Positions 1 through 6,315 of a stretch of 64,000 nt of DNA are shown here, piece after piece. The stretch covers positions 1 through 64,000 of the IMG/VR virus record IMGVR_UViG_3300032050_009888, one strand, 5' to 3'. The notes beneath the pieces are model-generated. The model was not told where the DNA came from and did no database searches. It saw only the letters and a list, made by a program, of their open reading frames with translations. Within the stretch, counting starts at the first letter, position 1. Each line of letters begins with the position of its first letter. The translations under genes and the position numbers were made by a program. The stretch comes from a virus.

Positions 1-2
1 AG

Positions 3-122
3 GAATATAAGATGGAAGATACATTGGAAGCTTATAAAAAATTTTATATATTAGATAAAGTAGGTGTAAAAGGATTAGATTGGAAAAAATTAAATAATAA
101 ACCCGAATGGATAAAAAAATAG
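3..122 (+). CDS. C-terminal end of an unknown gene, or a 36-residue ORF
   Basis: The frame is open from the window edge to the TAG at 120-122, so this may be the tail of a gene that begins upstream. An ATG at 12 preceded by AGGA could also start a 36-residue protein. The peptide is lysine-rich (for example GLDWKKLNNKPEW) and has no recognisable domain. Its last 16 nt overlap the start of the dehydrogenase fragment at 107, so the two are probably translated in tandem. Function unknown. Confidence 0.4.
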   Translation, partial: EYKMEDTLEAYKKFYILDKVGVKGLDWKKLNNKPEWIKK

Positions 123-625
123 TAATTGTAGGTGCTGGCGTAGCAGGTATTAATGCTGCTACTAAATTAGTGGATAATGGTTATCCTGGAGAATTAATTA
201 CAATTATAGATAAAGGTAATGATCCTCATAATCGTTTACCTGAGGAAGTAATGACAGGTATGCTCGGCGCTGGTGGCTGGAGTGATGGTAAATTAACTTA
301 CCACACAGCAATTGGAGGTGTATTATCAAAATACTGTGGTGAGGATAAAGCAATGGAATTAATGGATCAAGTTATATCTAACTTTAGACGTTTCCATCCT
401 AAACCAGAAGAAATATTTTGTTCTGATCCACAAGAAGAACCTGATTTTATTAAACCATATTTTGGATTACGTTTATTCCCAGTATGGCATATTGGTTCAA
501 ATTACCTACATGAAATTGCTAAAGCATGGTATCAATATTTAGTTGATAAAGGTGTGAACTTTATGTGGGAAACAGAGGTAACAAATATAGATTTTGAGAC
601 TGGAGAAGCAATATTAAAAGATTAA
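107..625 (+). CDS. FAD-dependent dehydrogenase, N-terminal fragment (split gene, part 1)
   Basis: Residues 1-172 form the N-terminal half of a COG2509-type FAD-dependent dehydrogenase. The dinucleotide-binding motif VGAGVAGINAA is at about residues 8-18, and a second family block, GAGGWSDGKLTYH, follows near residue 55. The fragment stops after GEAILKD, exactly where uninterrupted relatives continue into the second half. That half is found at 2139-2936 and starts with RKIKFDTCIVGTGKAGIDFS. Together the two pieces make one full-length protein with no obvious loss of conserved sequence. The stop codon TAA (623-625) runs directly into a TATTTATA element. The fragments may associate as a two-chain enzyme, may be inactive, or may be joined at RNA level. 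The redox substrate is unknown. Family assignment is confident; activity is inference. Confidence 0.8.
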   Translation: MDKKIVIVGAGVAGINAATKLVDNGYPGELITIIDKGNDPHNRLPEEVMTGMLGAGGWSDGKLTYHTAIGGVLSKYCGEDKAMELMDQVISNFRRFHPKPEEIFCSDPQEEPDFIKPYFGLRLFPVWHIGSNYLHEIAKAWYQYLVDKGVNFMWETEVTNIDFETGEAILKD

Positions 626-633
626 TATTTATA
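626..633 (+). promoter_or_regulatory. TATTTATA element
   Basis: The octamer TATTTATA begins directly after the stop codon of the dehydrogenase fragment and ends 14 nt before the ATG at 648. It suggests that the inserted genes carry their own late-type expression signal. Confidence 0.5.
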
Positions 634-647
634 TCAAAACATAGATT

Positions 648-1028
648 ATGATAAAATTAATAGATCTATTAAATGAATCCCAATACTCTCAATTAGAATT
701 AACATCAATGGGTAAGTTACTTCTTAATTATCTTAATTCTGATGTTGAATCTGATAAACCTGAAAATTATCATTTATCTTCAAGAGATGAACAAATACTA
801 ATGGATATGGGGATGTATATTGATGGGTTATATGGAGATAATAAATTTTCTAACCTAGATATATTTGCTTTAGATATAGCATCTGGAGAATATCAAGATC
901 CACAGTTTGGGAAAAATGAAATTATCAAAAAAATTAATAGAGCTATTCAAAAAGGATGGGTAAAAATAGTACCATATAAGGGTAATCCTTTTAAAAATAG
1001 TGATTATAATGACAATGATGAATATTAA
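648..1028 (+). CDS. unknown protein inside the split dehydrogenase locus
   Basis: A 126-residue protein with no recognised domain. It starts MIKLIDLLNESQ, an amphipathic stretch with an (L/I)xE-type site (LNE|S) like those on several other small proteins here. The rest is acidic and ends in the low-complexity tail NDNDEY. It is the first gene between the two halves of the dehydrogenase and is followed by two short ORFs and the homing endonuclease. A TATTTATA element sits 14 nt upstream and the start is in the common context GATTATG. It may be cargo of the insertion or may predate it. Confidence 0.6.
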   Translation: MIKLIDLLNESQYSQLELTSMGKLLLNYLNSDVESDKPENYHLSSRDEQILMDMGMYIDGLYGDNKFSNLDIFALDIASGEYQDPQFGKNEIIKKINRAIQKGWVKIVPYKGNPFKNSDYNDNDEY

Positions 1029-1047
1029 TTTAAAAAAAAATAATGTT

Positions 1048-1293
1048 ATGAAAAGATTACACATAAAACTAATCAAATGGATATCCAATAAACTTGGATA
1101 TAAAATTGCAATACTCAAAGCAGCGAACGGAACAACTATAATTGAAGGTGATAAAGAATTATTACGCTATGTAGATATAACTGGTTACTTCTTTAAGAAA
1201 GAACCACTTAAAAGAACATTTCCTAAATTTGTAGAGCCTGAACCAATCAAACCATTAACCCCAGAACAGTTAAAAGAATTAGGTATTTCTTAG
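1048..1293 (+). CDS. small basic protein of unknown function
   Basis: 81 residues. The ATG at 1048 (context AATGTTATG) is preferred over the in-frame ATG at 1000, which would overlap the preceding gene and add a low-complexity MIIMTMMNINLKKNN leader. The N-terminus is basic (MKRLHIKLIKWISNK), followed by a compact region (ILKAANGTTIIEGDKELL) and a proline-rich C-terminus containing EPEPIKPLTPEQL. No family recognised. It lies within the insertion that splits the dehydrogenase. Confidence 0.55.
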   Translation: MKRLHIKLIKWISNKLGYKIAILKAANGTTIIEGDKELLRYVDITGYFFKKEPLKRTFPKFVEPEPIKPLTPEQLKELGIS

Positions 1294-1313
1294 ATTTTTT
1301 CTTAGATCTATAA

Positions 1314-1321
1314 TATTTATA
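1314..1321 (+). promoter_or_regulatory. TATTTATA element
   Basis: TATTTATA followed by ATCG and then the ATG at 1326, only 4 nt after the motif. If this is a promoter -10 element, the transcript would start at or inside the coding sequence. Confidence 0.45.
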
Positions 1322-1325
1322 ATCG

Positions 1326-1469
1326 ATGGGACGTATCAAAAAATACCAAACAGAAGATGAACGTATTCTCAAACAACGAGAATATAGTAAGAAATATTAC
1401 TGGTCTAATAAAGAAAAAATCGATGAAAAACTTAAACAAAAATATCACGAAAAGAAAACAAAACAATAA
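1326..1469 (+). CDS. 47-residue basic peptide, upstream of and overlapping the endonuclease
   Basis: The ORF runs ATG-TAA and encodes MGRIKKYQTEDERILKQREY and onward to residue 47, almost entirely charged, with a YYWSNKEKIDEKLKQKYHEK segment. It has a TATTTATA element directly upstream, so it is a better candidate for the first gene of this transcript than the GIY-YIG frame. It overlaps the endonuclease ORF in another frame. The KYYWSNKEK-type sequence resembles small basic proteins near phage homing endonucleases, but I cannot name a family. Possibly DNA-binding. Confidence 0.5.
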   Translation: MGRIKKYQTEDERILKQREYSKKYYWSNKEKIDEKLKQKYHEKKTKQ

Positions 1470-2142
1470 TTTTATAGTTTATATTCATATACGACATGAT
1501 ATAAATGAACCGTTTTATGTTGGGAAAGGAATACCCAAACGAGATAGATCAAAATATGGTAGAAATCAATATTGGCATAATATAGTAAATAAAAATAATG
1601 GTGTATTTGAATCTAAAATATTATTTGAAGGATTAAGTGAAGAAGAAGCATTATTAAAAGAAAGAGAAATAGAATTGGATTTAAAAAATAAAGGTTATAT
1701 ATTAGCTAATATAGCTGAATGTGGTGTTAAAGCTGGTACTACTGGAATGAAACACTCTGAAGAATCTAAAAGAAAAATATCTGAAGGATTAAAAGGTCAT
1801 GTATCACCTAATAAAGGTAAAAAGCAATCTAAAGAGACATGTGACAAGAAGAGTAAGTCTATGTTAGGTAAAAAAGTTAGATTAGGTGTAAAAGATTCTG
1901 ATGAAACTAGAAAAAAGAAAAGTGAAGCTTTTAAAGGAAGAATATATAGTGAAGAAAGTAAACAAAAGAAAAATGAAAAATTAAAAGATAAAAACCTTTA
2001 TGTCTTTTATAATTTATTAAATGATGAAAAGTTTAAAGGAACTAGGAGAGAATTTCAAGATAAATTTAATTTGAACAGTGGAAGGTTAAGCCATTTAATA
2101 AATAATAAAATTTCTAAATATAAAAATTGGATAAAAATATGA
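1423..2142 (+). CDS. GIY-YIG homing endonuclease with NUMOD3-type repeats
   Basis: The GIY-YIG nuclease core begins at FIVYIHIRHD and FYVGKG (about residues 18-36) and includes the EREIELDLKNKGY segment with a likely catalytic Glu. It is followed by NUMOD3-like DNA-binding modules (KHSEESKRKISEGLKG, then SPNKGKKQSKET and YSEESKQKKNEKL) and a C-terminal segment resembling a NUMOD1/HTH reading head. The frame is open from 1357, but the ATG at 1423 (239 aa) sits just before the nuclease domain and is preferred. The stop TGA overlaps the ATG of the second dehydrogenase half (ATGA), which implies translational coupling. Such enzymes cut uninterrupted alleles and spread themselves by repair, so it is the likely cause of the gene split. 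Free-standing endonucleases splitting phage genes are known (MobE in the nrdA of phage Aeh1). Confidence 0.85.
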   Translation: MKNLNKNITKRKQNNNFIVYIHIRHDINEPFYVGKGIPKRDRSKYGRNQYWHNIVNKNNGVFESKILFEGLSEEEALLKEREIELDLKNKGYILANIAECGVKAGTTGMKHSEESKRKISEGLKGHVSPNKGKKQSKETCDKKSKSMLGKKVRLGVKDSDETRKKKSEAFKGRIYSEESKQKKNEKLKDKNLYVFYNLLNDEKFKGTRREFQDKFNLNSGRLSHLINNKISKYKNWIKI

Positions 2143-2936
2143 GAAAAATTAAATTTGATACATGCATAGTAGGTACAGGTAAAGCAGGAATAGACTTCTC
2201 AGCTAAATTAGCTCAAAAGTACAATTTACCTACCGAAGTCAAGTCGACCCAGATTGGAGTGAGATTTGAAAGCCCACAAAAATACTTCCAAAAATTAATT
2301 GATATTAGCTATGATTTTAAACTATATCAAAAATATGATAACGTGTCGTTAAGATCATTTTGTACTAATAATAACGCGGCTTACGTTGCAGTAGAAGAAA
2401 CATATGGTGATATTACTTATAATGGTCATGCTAAGAAAGGTAAGGAATTTGAAAATCAAATGACCAATTTTGGTATATTAATGGAAATTAAGGGTATTGA
2501 AGATCCATTTGAATGGAGTAGAGATGTAGTACAAAAATGCCAAGCGGGATTAACTAACACAGATAATCCAATTGATTTCAAAACAACAGGAATATATTAC
2601 TCTCCATCTAGAACCCCAGGATTAACATCTGAAGGAACTATAGTATCATCAATATCAGTTCCAAATTTAGATACGTTTAAAGAAGCATTTGGTGAGTATG
2701 CTAGTTATATACTTGATTTCATTGACCAAATGAATAAAGTGTTTAAGTTTGGTGATGATTATGGAATTTATATTCCTGAGGTAAAATATTTAAGTCCTGA
2801 ACCATTAGTAAATTATAATGATTTATCATTAACTACATATTCTAATGTACACTTTGTAGGAGATGCTTTAAGTGCTCGTGGTATTACTGTTAGTGGAGCA
2901 CAAGGTATATATGTTGCTGAGTCATTACTTTCCTAA
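2139..2936 (+). CDS. FAD-dependent dehydrogenase, C-terminal fragment (split gene, part 2)
   Basis: 265 residues completing the dehydrogenase begun at 107. It opens with MRKIKFDTCIVGTGKAGIDF, the conserved second nucleotide-contacting block, continues through TQIGVRFESP, YDFKLYQKYDN, SLRSFCTNNNAAYV and TNFGILMEI, and ends with the FAD-proximal block NVHFVGDALSARGITVSGAQ. The ATG at 2139 overlaps the endonuclease stop by 4 nt; an in-frame TTG at 2127 is less likely. No TATTTATA element or separate leader precedes it, so expression should depend on the endonuclease message. A FAD dehydrogenase is an unusual phage accessory gene. No internal stop or frameshift is visible in either piece, which argues against simple decay. 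Confidence 0.8.
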   Translation: MRKIKFDTCIVGTGKAGIDFSAKLAQKYNLPTEVKSTQIGVRFESPQKYFQKLIDISYDFKLYQKYDNVSLRSFCTNNNAAYVAVEETYGDITYNGHAKKGKEFENQMTNFGILMEIKGIEDPFEWSRDVVQKCQAGLTNTDNPIDFKTTGIYYSPSRTPGLTSEGTIVSSISVPNLDTFKEAFGEYASYILDFIDQMNKVFKFGDDYGIYIPEVKYLSPEPLVNYNDLSLTTYSNVHFVGDALSARGITVSGAQGIYVAESLLS

Positions 2937-2944
2937 TATTTATA
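2937..2944 (+). promoter_or_regulatory. TATTTATA element
   Basis: The octamer follows the TAA of the dehydrogenase C-terminal half and lies only 3 nt before the ATG at 2948, the tightest spacing in the window. Confidence 0.5.
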
Positions 2945-2947
2945 AGT

Positions 2948-3469
2948 ATGGCTTCACTCCGTATTCTTATTAAAGAATTAATTGAAGATTTTATACTCCA
3001 AGAAATTGGGGAAGCCAATATTGAGCCTTTTCAATACTCAAAATTATCAGACGTTAAGTATTCTTTTGATTTTGATTATAAAGAAGGACATTTTAATGTT
3101 GAAGTTGATTTTGAAAAATTAGATGATATCTATAAGTCATATTATTTTTCTAAAGTACCTAATTTTAAAAATAAAATATTTTATAATATAGCTTTTAGTG
3201 TTAATGGAGATCAATATAAAGCTTCATCAACAGACCTAAAAACATTATTAAGAATAATGACCACTTTATCTATTATTATTAAAGATTTTATCTCAAATAT
3301 AGATCCTGATGGATTATATATTGAAGCGACAGACAAAGGAGATGACTTAATAAGAGGTAAATATCAAAAATCAGCTACATACCAAGCATATTTAGATAAA
3401 CAATTAGAAAAATTAACAAATTATAAAGTATATACTAATAGGAATGGGTTAAACATCGCGAAAGTATAA
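2948..3469 (+). CDS. unknown phage protein with helical, cleavage-site-like N-terminus
   Basis: 173 residues. Residues 1-22 (MASLRILIKELIEDFILQEI) form an amphipathic helix with (L/I)xE sites, like several head-region proteins here. The body has a beta-rich part (YSFDFDYKEGHFNVEVDF), then FSVNGDQYKASSTDLKTLLR and a helix IMTTLSIIIKDFI followed by DPDGLYIEATDKGD. This pattern resembles a widespread phage family of unknown function that I cannot name. Directly downstream of the split dehydrogenase and followed by a similar-looking gene at 3507. It may be a protein packaged in the head; that is inference from the N-terminus only. Confidence 0.6.
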   Translation: MASLRILIKELIEDFILQEIGEANIEPFQYSKLSDVKYSFDFDYKEGHFNVEVDFEKLDDIYKSYYFSKVPNFKNKIFYNIAFSVNGDQYKASSTDLKTLLRIMTTLSIIIKDFISNIDPDGLYIEATDKGDDLIRGKYQKSATYQAYLDKQLEKLTNYKVYTNRNGLNIAKV

Positions 3470-3479
3470 ATTTTTATAA

Positions 3480-3487
3480 TATTTATA
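3480..3487 (+). promoter_or_regulatory. TATTTATA element
   Basis: Located 10 nt after the stop codon of the preceding gene and 19 nt before the ATG at 3507; flanked as ATAATATTTATAAC. Confidence 0.5.
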
Positions 3488-3506
3488 ACTAAATATCAAC
3501 TTATAC

Positions 3507-4094
3507 ATGGGAAATTTAGTTCAATTTATTAGATCAATGGTTCAAGAGGAACTATCTGAAATGGCAGCTCCTTCATTTTCAATCAAAGTGCTTGATCAAG
3601 ATAAAGCAGAAAGACTTAAAAAATTACACTCAGGCCATTGGGTAGGCAAGTTAATGGACTTAATTATTAAGTCTGGTGAAAATGGTATTACTCGTGGTGA
3701 AGCAGCTAATGCTTTAGACATCAATCCTATGAAACTTAATGATGAGATTAAAGCTCTTCAAGACAGTGGTATTGTATCTAGAGGTAGATTAACACCAGAT
3801 AAACCAGAAAAAACACCAGGCCAACGTGGTAGAAAATCTAGTGATAAAAGTAGAGCAGGTGTTGTTAGAACTTTATTTCAGAACTTTAAAGACAATCCTG
3901 ATTTCACTCCAAGTGAAGATGATGTAACCTATGATATACCTAAAGGTTTAGGAACTGAAAAATTAGGCGATGCTGATGTTGCTAAGATTAAGAGTTCTGC
4001 TTTAGGATTAACTAAACGTGGAAGACCAAAAGTTACACAAGCTGAATCATTACATGAAATGTATTTACGTTTACAAGGTAAACTAAATGGCTAA
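3507..4094 (+). CDS. winged-helix DNA-binding protein with AT-hook-like tail and capsid-targeting-like N-terminus
   Basis: 195 residues. Residues 1-20 (MGNLVQFIRSMVQEELSEMA) look like an amphipathic targeting helix ending at an LSE|M prohead-protease-type site. Residues about 48-90 form a winged helix-turn-helix (GITRGEAANALDINPMKLND, then IKALQDSGIVSRG). Two short basic, glycine-containing motifs follow, GQRGRKSS and KRGRPK; the second has the GRP core of an AT-hook. The charged linker between them is probably disordered. A TATTTATA element precedes it and its last 8 nt overlap the next gene. The combination suggests a DNA-binding protein carried in the capsid and possibly injected, but a cytoplasmic regulator is also possible. 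A similar layout occurs at 10005. Confidence 0.65.
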   Translation: MGNLVQFIRSMVQEELSEMAAPSFSIKVLDQDKAERLKKLHSGHWVGKLMDLIIKSGENGITRGEAANALDINPMKLNDEIKALQDSGIVSRGRLTPDKPEKTPGQRGRKSSDKSRAGVVRTLFQNFKDNPDFTPSEDDVTYDIPKGLGTEKLGDADVAKIKSSALGLTKRGRPKVTQAESLHEMYLRLQGKLNG

Positions 4095-4563
4095 AATTGT
4101 AATTTTAAGCTGTACAAAGTCTAAAACAGACCATAGGGCTCCAGCACAGGAGCTCTACTCAGCTTCTCCTATGTTTAGAAAAACATTAGAATACGGTAAA
4201 TCACTTGAACCGGACAAAATGTTTATTTTATCTGCTAAACACCATTTAGTTCCTTTAAATAAAGAATTAGATCCTTATGATAAGACTCTTAAGGAAATAC
4301 CTAAAGATGAGAAGGAAAAATGGGGAGAAGAAACAATGAAACAGATGAAATCTGCTGGTCTTGATCTTAATAAAGATAAATTTATATTTTTAACAGGTGG
4401 TGAATATTTAAAACCTTTTAGAAATTATATAGCTAATTTGGAAACTCCAATGGAGGGTCGTAGATTAGGTGAGCGACTTAAATGGTTAAATAGCCAAATA
4501 AGTAAGCTTAATGAAATGTTTAAACGTGTTAAAAAAATTATCCATGAGTGCTTATCTAAATAA
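4087..4563 (+). CDS. DUF6884-like protein
   Basis: 158 residues. The opening KIVILSCTKSKTDHRAPAQE, then LYSASPMFRKTLEYGKSL, FILSAKHHLVPLNKELDPYD and FLTGGEYLKPF, match the DUF6884 pattern (a YaaA-like nucleotide-associated fold), with conserved Cys at the CTKSK motif and the SAKHHLV block. Biochemical role unknown. It starts by an 8-nt overlap with the winged-helix gene, so the two are translationally coupled, and overlaps the next small gene by 20 nt. Confidence 0.7.
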   Translation: MAKIVILSCTKSKTDHRAPAQELYSASPMFRKTLEYGKSLEPDKMFILSAKHHLVPLNKELDPYDKTLKEIPKDEKEKWGEETMKQMKSAGLDLNKDKFIFLTGGEYLKPFRNYIANLETPMEGRRLGERLKWLNSQISKLNEMFKRVKKIIHECLSK

Positions 4564-4774
4564 TTTAATAGACCTATATCTAAATGATATAGCTGATTTT
4601 GATGATAATAACTTACTAATAGCAGAATCAGTTTTAAAACCAGTTAAACAGCTTCTTACGGAAGGTAAACAAGATGAAGATAAAATATTATTAGAAGCAT
4701 TCCGTAAAAGTACCCCAGAACAAAAAATTATTTTAGAAGACTTTTTACTTTATGTAAGAGAAGGAGAGTTCTAA
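4544..4774 (+). CDS. small acidic unknown protein
   Basis: 76 residues, starting at the ATG at 4544 inside the end of the upstream gene; the longer frame from 4511 adds only a shadow of that gene. The sequence is helical and acidic, with LYLNDIADFDDNN, then VLKPVKQLLTEGKQ (an LTE|G site) and ILEDFLLYVREGEF. No family recognised. Tight packing (1 nt to the next ATG) places it in the 3507-5674 operon. Confidence 0.55.
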   Translation: MSAYLNNLIDLYLNDIADFDDNNLLIAESVLKPVKQLLTEGKQDEDKILLEAFRKSTPEQKIILEDFLLYVREGEF

Positions 4775-4775
4775 A

Positions 4776-5108
4776 ATGTCTACTATTAGAACACCTTTTC
4801 AATGGGGAAATGCTAATTTTGCCTATAATACAAACCCATTTCCTAATCAAAGTAAAAATCCATTTACTTGGGATGATGTAGCGTTAATTATAACAGTTCT
4901 TGAAGGATTAGGTGGAGGTGGTTCTCCTGAGGATCAATTTAAGGATAAGAAAAAACGTAAACAATTCATAACTTTAATAATGAAATGCGAGGCTATGGAT
5001 AAAGAATACAAGGAAACCAAAGAAGTCGTGGATCGTCAAATACGTATAACAGACATAGCCTTAGTGGCTAAAGAAGTATTAGGTATTAATATTAAAATAG
5101 ATTTATAA
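4776..5108 (+). CDS. conserved small phage protein of unknown function
   Basis: 110 residues. The N-terminus is rich in short aromatic motifs (FQWGNANFAYNTNPF, KNPFTWDDVALII) followed by a glycine-rich turn (GLGGGGSPED) and a basic helix (DKKKRKQFITLIMKC), ending VAKEVLGINIKIDL. Small proteins with this W-N-rich start and lysine-rich end occur near structural genes in many marine T4-like phages; I know no assigned function. The stop overlaps the next start (TAATG). Confidence 0.55.
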   Translation: MSTIRTPFQWGNANFAYNTNPFPNQSKNPFTWDDVALIITVLEGLGGGGSPEDQFKDKKKRKQFITLIMKCEAMDKEYKETKEVVDRQIRITDIALVAKEVLGINIKIDL

Positions 5109-5674
5109 TGTATACATTATTTACTGATAAAACTGAGCTTTTTGAATGTAATATTAAATTAGAAGGAGCATCACTTAAAAACAGTCAAGCTCGTCTAATT
5201 ATCGAATCAGAAGACATCAATCTTTTATTTAAAGGACAAATTACTACAGATGGTAAATGTATTATACCAATTAAAAAATTAAAAGGTCTATTAGAAGGCA
5301 GCACAAAAGGTGAAATAAAACTTGAAGTTATAGCAGATGATACGTATTTTACACCTTGGAAATCAGAATTTATAGTTGAAGCATCTAAAAAATTAACTGT
5401 TGAAGTTAAATCTCAAGATGCAGATCTTATAACTGAAAGTGCTCCTAAAGTTCAAGTTAGTGGAATTAAAGAAACAATTGATCCTATAACAGAACATATA
5501 GTTAAATTAGTTAAATTATTGATTAAAGAAGATGTTAACTTAAATAATTTAAGCATTAAAAAAGACAAAGTAAATAATATTATAGCAACTTATATTAAAG
5601 ATAATCCTATTCAAGAAACACAATTATCCGAAGTTATAGATGGAATAATCAGCAAGTTGCCTAAAACAAAATAA
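5108..5674 (+). CDS. unknown protein, beta-rich N-terminus and helical C-terminus
   Basis: 188 residues. Residues 1-100 alternate hydrophobic and polar residues in a beta pattern (ARLIIESEDINLLFKGQI, KCIIPIKKLKGLLEG, EIKLEVIADDTYFTPW). Residues 130-188 are helical and lysine-rich. It is coupled to the upstream gene by TAATG and is followed by a fibre-type gene 6 nt downstream. A virion-associated role is plausible from position only. The AT-rich DNA matches its neighbours. Confidence 0.5.
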   Translation: MYTLFTDKTELFECNIKLEGASLKNSQARLIIESEDINLLFKGQITTDGKCIIPIKKLKGLLEGSTKGEIKLEVIADDTYFTPWKSEFIVEASKKLTVEVKSQDADLITESAPKVQVSGIKETIDPITEHIVKLVKLLIKEDVNLNNLSIKKDKVNNIIATYIKDNPIQETQLSEVIDGIISKLPKTK

Positions 5675-5680
5675 TAAGTT

Positions 5681-6271
5681 ATGGCAGGACCGTTTGATTT
5701 AACAGGTCAAAATATAGAGAATACCTATCAAAGGATTCTACAAACGCCTGATGGAACTAATTTTTACGACGGTACCGGCTCAGCAGTAACTTTCACAGCT
5801 ACAGCAGTAGCGGGAGGACAAAACTCTCAAATTCAATTTAATAGTGGAAGTACATTAAGTGGCTCATCTAACTTTTCTTTTGATTATACTAACAATAGGT
5901 TAATTTTAACTGGGAGTCTTTATGTTACTAATAGCATATATTTAGGTAATTCATCCGCTCCTTCTCTTAATACTACTATATATACTGCCTCTATAACACC
6001 AGGTAGTTATATTTTATATTCATTTCCTACTTCTTCATATGATGGTTTTTGGTTTGAATACACAGTTAGATCAGGTTCAAATGCAAGAGCAGGACAAATG
6101 ATGGGCATTTGGAGTGGAAGTGACGTACATTACACAGAAACAACAACAACAGATTTTGGTACTACAACTGATATATCTTTTATGTCTACAGTTTTAGCAG
6201 GTAATATGATAATATCAAGTTCAATAACAACAGGTGGATGGACAATAAAAGGTATTATAAGATCTATATAA
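5681..6271 (+). CDS. tail-fibre-like structural protein, short form
   Basis: 196 residues. N-terminus MAGPFDLTGQNIENTYQRIL, then the shared module (SQIQFNSGSTLSGSSNFSF, then LILTGSL) that recurs at 6316, 30068 and 30789. The C-terminal ~80 residues contain SNARAG and GGWTIKG and are a paralogue of the C-terminus of the protein at 30068-30772. No signal peptide or enzyme motif. The start follows AATAAGTTATG. Likely a fibre or receptor-binding component; the role is inferred from repeats and position. Confidence 0.65.
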   Translation: MAGPFDLTGQNIENTYQRILQTPDGTNFYDGTGSAVTFTATAVAGGQNSQIQFNSGSTLSGSSNFSFDYTNNRLILTGSLYVTNSIYLGNSSAPSLNTTIYTASITPGSYILYSFPTSSYDGFWFEYTVRSGSNARAGQMMGIWSGSDVHYTETTTTDFGTTTDISFMSTVLAGNMIISSSITTGGWTIKGIIRSI

Positions 6272-6278
6272 TTTAACA

Positions 6279-6286
6279 TATTTATA
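6279..6286 (+). promoter_or_regulatory. TATTTATA element
   Basis: Lies 29 nt before the ATG at 6316. The intervening leader includes CCTGGACAGTGAAAGG, a G-rich stretch unusual for this A-rich genome. Confidence 0.5.
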
Positions 6287-6315
6287 ATTAACCTGGACAG
6301 TGAAAGGTAAACAAT

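Noticed and set aside
1000-1047. Upstream start for the small ORF ending at 1293
   Set aside because: The ATG at 1000 overlaps the preceding gene and adds low-complexity residues; 1048 has the usual start context.
107-2936. Intein in the dehydrogenase
   Set aside because: No Cys/Ser at the junction, no Hint motifs, and the insert has separate ORFs with stops.
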